From NCBI GenBank assembly GCA_020850015.1, contig JADZFF010000054.1, positions 1 to 53,422 on the forward strand: a stretch of DNA of 53,422 nucleotides, written 5' to 3'. Source of the DNA: Bdellovibrionales bacterium. GTDB taxonomy: Bacteria > Bdellovibrionota > UBA1018 > JADZFF01. Shown one piece after another: positions 51,468 through 53,422 of this stretch. Position 1 is the stretch's first letter, and the number at the start of each line of letters is the position of its first letter. The position numbers and the translations under genes are program-made. Under the pieces are notes generated by a model, which ran no database searches, was not told where the DNA came from, and worked only from the letters and a program-made list of their open reading frames with translations.

Positions 51468-53422
51468 ATGTCCGAGCCGCAGCCCGAAACCGCATCGACG
51501 GACTTCGTCCATCTTCACGTCCACACCCACTACAGCCTCCTCGAGGGGACGATTCGGATCAAACCGCTGGTGAAGCGGGTTCAGGAGCTCGGAATGAGCT
51601 CCGTGGCCATCACCGACTCGAACAATCTCTTCGGCGCGGTGGACTTCTACGGAGCCTGCAGAGGGGCGGGGATTCGTCCGATCATCGGCTGCGAGGTGCT
51701 CTTCGCGCCGGAGGGGCGTTTCGGTGCCTTCGCTCCGAAGGCGGCCTCGGCAATCGGCGCGCAGGGCGGTGCTCAGGCCTATTCACCCTACTTTTTCCAT
51801 CTGGTCCTCCTCTGCAAGGATCTGCGCGGGTATCAGAACCTCTGTCGGATGGTTTCCCGCGCCTACACCGAGGCTCCGCCCGTGCAGAAGGGGCAGCCCA
51901 CGGGGCCGCGCGCGCTCGTGGACCACGCTCTTCTGGCGGAGTACGGCGAGGGTCTGGTGGCTCTCAGCGGCTGCCTTCGCAGTGAGTTCGCGTTCAGAAT
52001 CCTGAAGGGCGACGAAGCCGGCGCGGAAGACAGCGCGCGCTGGTTCAAGAACCAGTTCGGCGAGGACTTCTACCTCGAGCTCGTGGACTCGGGGATTCCG
52101 GAACAGGAGCACGTGAACCAGGCGCTCTTCGCCCTGGGTGCGAAGCTCGGCGTGAAGTGCGTGGCCACGGCGAACTGCCACTACCTGGAGCCCTCGGAAG
52201 CTGAGGCGCAGGAAGTGCTCCAGTGCATCGAGTACAACAAGAACCTCGACATCGACCGCCCCAAGAGCCTGGTGCCGAGCGAGTTCTGGCTCAAGCCGCC
52301 GGCCCTGATGCGCGAACGCTTCGAGCGGTTCCCGGGGGCCTGCGACGCCACCGTGGAGATCGCGGCGAAGTGCGACGTGGAGTTCAAGTTCACGGACGAG
52401 AAGGGCCGCCCCATCTACCACCTGCCGAGCTTTCGCCCGGACGGCGTGGCGCCCACGGACTCCTTTGATCTCGAGGCCTACTTCAGGGATCAGTCGAAGC
52501 TCGGGCTCGAAAAACGGCTGGCGGATCAGAACTTCGATGCGCTTCGCGCACAGCCCGACTGGGAGACGAGACGTAAAGGATATGAGGATCGCCTGAGCTA
52601 CGAGACCGAGATGATCCTGCGCACGGGATTCTCCGGCTACTTCCTCGTCGTGGCGGATTACATCGCTTGGGCGAAAATGAACGACATCCCCGTGGGCCCG
52701 GGGCGGGGCTCCGGCGCGGGCTCGCTCGTGGCCTGGTCGCTCGGGATCACCGACATCGATCCGATCCCGTTCAACCTGCTCTTCGAGCGCTTCATCAATC
52801 CCGAGCGCGTGTCGATGCCGGATTTCGACGTCGACTTCTGCCAGGACCGGCGGGGCGAGGTGATCGACTACGTGGGCCGCAAGTATGGCTCGCAGAATGT
52901 TTGCCAAATTATCACCTTCGGGAAGCTCCAGGCGCGCGCGGCCGTGAAGGACGTGGGGCGCGTGCTCGGCATGAGCTTCGCCGAAACCGATCAGGTCACG
53001 AAGCTCATCCCGGAAGAGCTCAACATCAAGCTCAAGGATGCGCTCGAGCAGGAGCCGCGGATCCGCGAGCTCATGGCCTCCGATCGCAAGATCGCGAAGC
53101 TCATGGAGTACGCGCTCGCGCTCGAGGGCCTGTCGCGTAACCCGGGCGTTCACGCCGCGGGCGTGATCATCACCGAGAAGCCGGTGGTGGAGTACTGCGC
53201 CCTCTACATGGGCGCGGACGGCGCCCCGGTGACCCAGTTCGACAAGGACTACGCTGAGAAGATCGGGCTCGTGAAGTTCGACTTCCTGGGGCTGAAGACG
53301 CTGACCGTGATCGACAACGCCGTGAAGCTCATCCGCATGGGGGGTGGCGCCGATGCCAGCTTCACCATCGAGCGCATCCGGTACGACGACCCGAAGGTGT
53401 ACGAGCTTTTGGGCTCGGGCGA
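51468..53422 (+). CDS. dnaE: DNA polymerase III alpha subunit DnaE (5' part)
   Basis: This is the replicative polymerase subunit; 651 codons are visible and the frame runs off the window end. The N-terminal PHP domain starts FVHLHVHTHYSLLEG with His15, 17, 19 and 21. The polymerase domain shows VGPGRGSGAGSLVAWSLG and the catalytic Asp triad region MPDFDVDF (Asp452, 454, 456), followed by ARAAVKDVGRVLGMSF and GLSRNPGVHAAGVII. The ATG at 51468 has no clear Shine-Dalgarno, and a perfect palindrome lies just upstream. Confidence 0.97.
   Translation, partial: MSEPQPETASTDFVHLHVHTHYSLLEGTIRIKPLVKRVQELGMSSVAITDSNNLFGAVDFYGACRGAGIRPIIGCEVLFAPEGRFGAFAPKAASAIGAQGGAQAYSPYFFHLVLLCKDLRGYQNLCRMVSRAYTEAPPVQKGQPTGPRALVDHALLAEYGEGLVALSGCLRSEFAFRILKGDEAGAEDSARWFKNQFGEDFYLELVDSGIPEQEHVNQALFALGAKLGVKCVATANCHYLEPSEAEAQEVLQCIEYNKNLDIDRPKSLVPSEFWLKPPALMRERFERFPGACDATVEIAAKCDVEFKFTDEKGRPIYHLPSFRPDGVAPTDSFDLEAYFRDQSKLGLEKRLADQNFDALRAQPDWETRRKGYEDRLSYETEMILRTGFSGYFLVVADYIAWAKMNDIPVGPGRGSGAGSLVAWSLGITDIDPIPFNLLFERFINPERVSMPDFDVDFCQDRRGEVIDYVGRKYGSQNVCQIITFGKLQARAAVKDVGRVLGMSFAETDQVTKLIPEELNIKLKDALEQEPRIRELMASDRKIAKLMEYALALEGLSRNPGVHAAGVIITEKPVVEYCALYMGADGAPVTQFDKDYAEKIGLVKFDFLGLKTLTVIDNAVKLIRMGGGADASFTIERIRYDDPKVYELLGSG

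Overview
The window is a GC-rich, gene-dense stretch of a motile Gram-negative chromosome. It carries flagellar stator genes, many lipoproteins with lipoboxes, a TonB-like protein and outer-membrane proteins. The mix (FlbD-MotA-MotB, several HD-GYP proteins with an extra N-terminal domain, NtrB/NtrC-type regulators, many orphan secreted proteins) suggests a Bdellovibrionota- or deltaproteobacteria-like organism. That is inference from gene content, not a sequence search. Genes are packed with ATGA/GTGA overlaps and there is no phage, integrase, transposase or CRISPR array.

Layout. 1-6 kb: an RDD membrane protein diverges from flbD-motA-motB; an MFS/spermidine-synthase-like fusion converges on motB. 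6-9.4 kb: two secreted proteins, an EEP-fold putative nuclease and a large orphan. 9.4-9.8 kb: a 414-base stretch without a protein gene, holding a terminator, a second hairpin, tRNA-Ala(GGC) and the leader of an App1-type phosphatase. 10.7-14.8 kb: a two-gene minus-strand operon of large orphan exported/membrane proteins that share a C-terminal tail, behind a good sigma-70 promoter; this is the best candidate for an undescribed system. 14.9-26.8 kb: HD-GYP proteins, a TonB-like protein, a 913-aa multidomain orphan, and an NtrB/NtrC-type pair. 26.9-33.3 kb: three lipoproteins (one FG-GAP repeat protein, one glycosidase-like protein) and a MaoC-like hot-dog protein. 33.4-36.2 kb: a 960-aa orphan with methylase-like traits.

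36.5-53.4 kb is mostly housekeeping: rsmD, coaD, an aspartate-type aminotransferase, a lipoprotein and an outer-membrane protein in one overlapping run; a BFD-like ferredoxin and an Mrp ATPase; an HExxH lipoprotein; a GcvH-like protein without the lipoyl lysine overlapping a degenerate kinase; then miaB, gamma-carbonic anhydrase, guaB, guaA, a membrane protein and the 5' part of dnaE, which runs off the window.

A 72-base near-perfect palindrome occurs twice (71-142 and 9815-9886) with a covarying base pair. One copy abuts a stop codon. The other sits in frame inside the signal-peptide code of the App1-type gene; removing it restores an ordinary signal peptide. Start codons below were chosen by ribosome-binding sites, operon overlaps and family N-termini and often differ from the longest possible frame.
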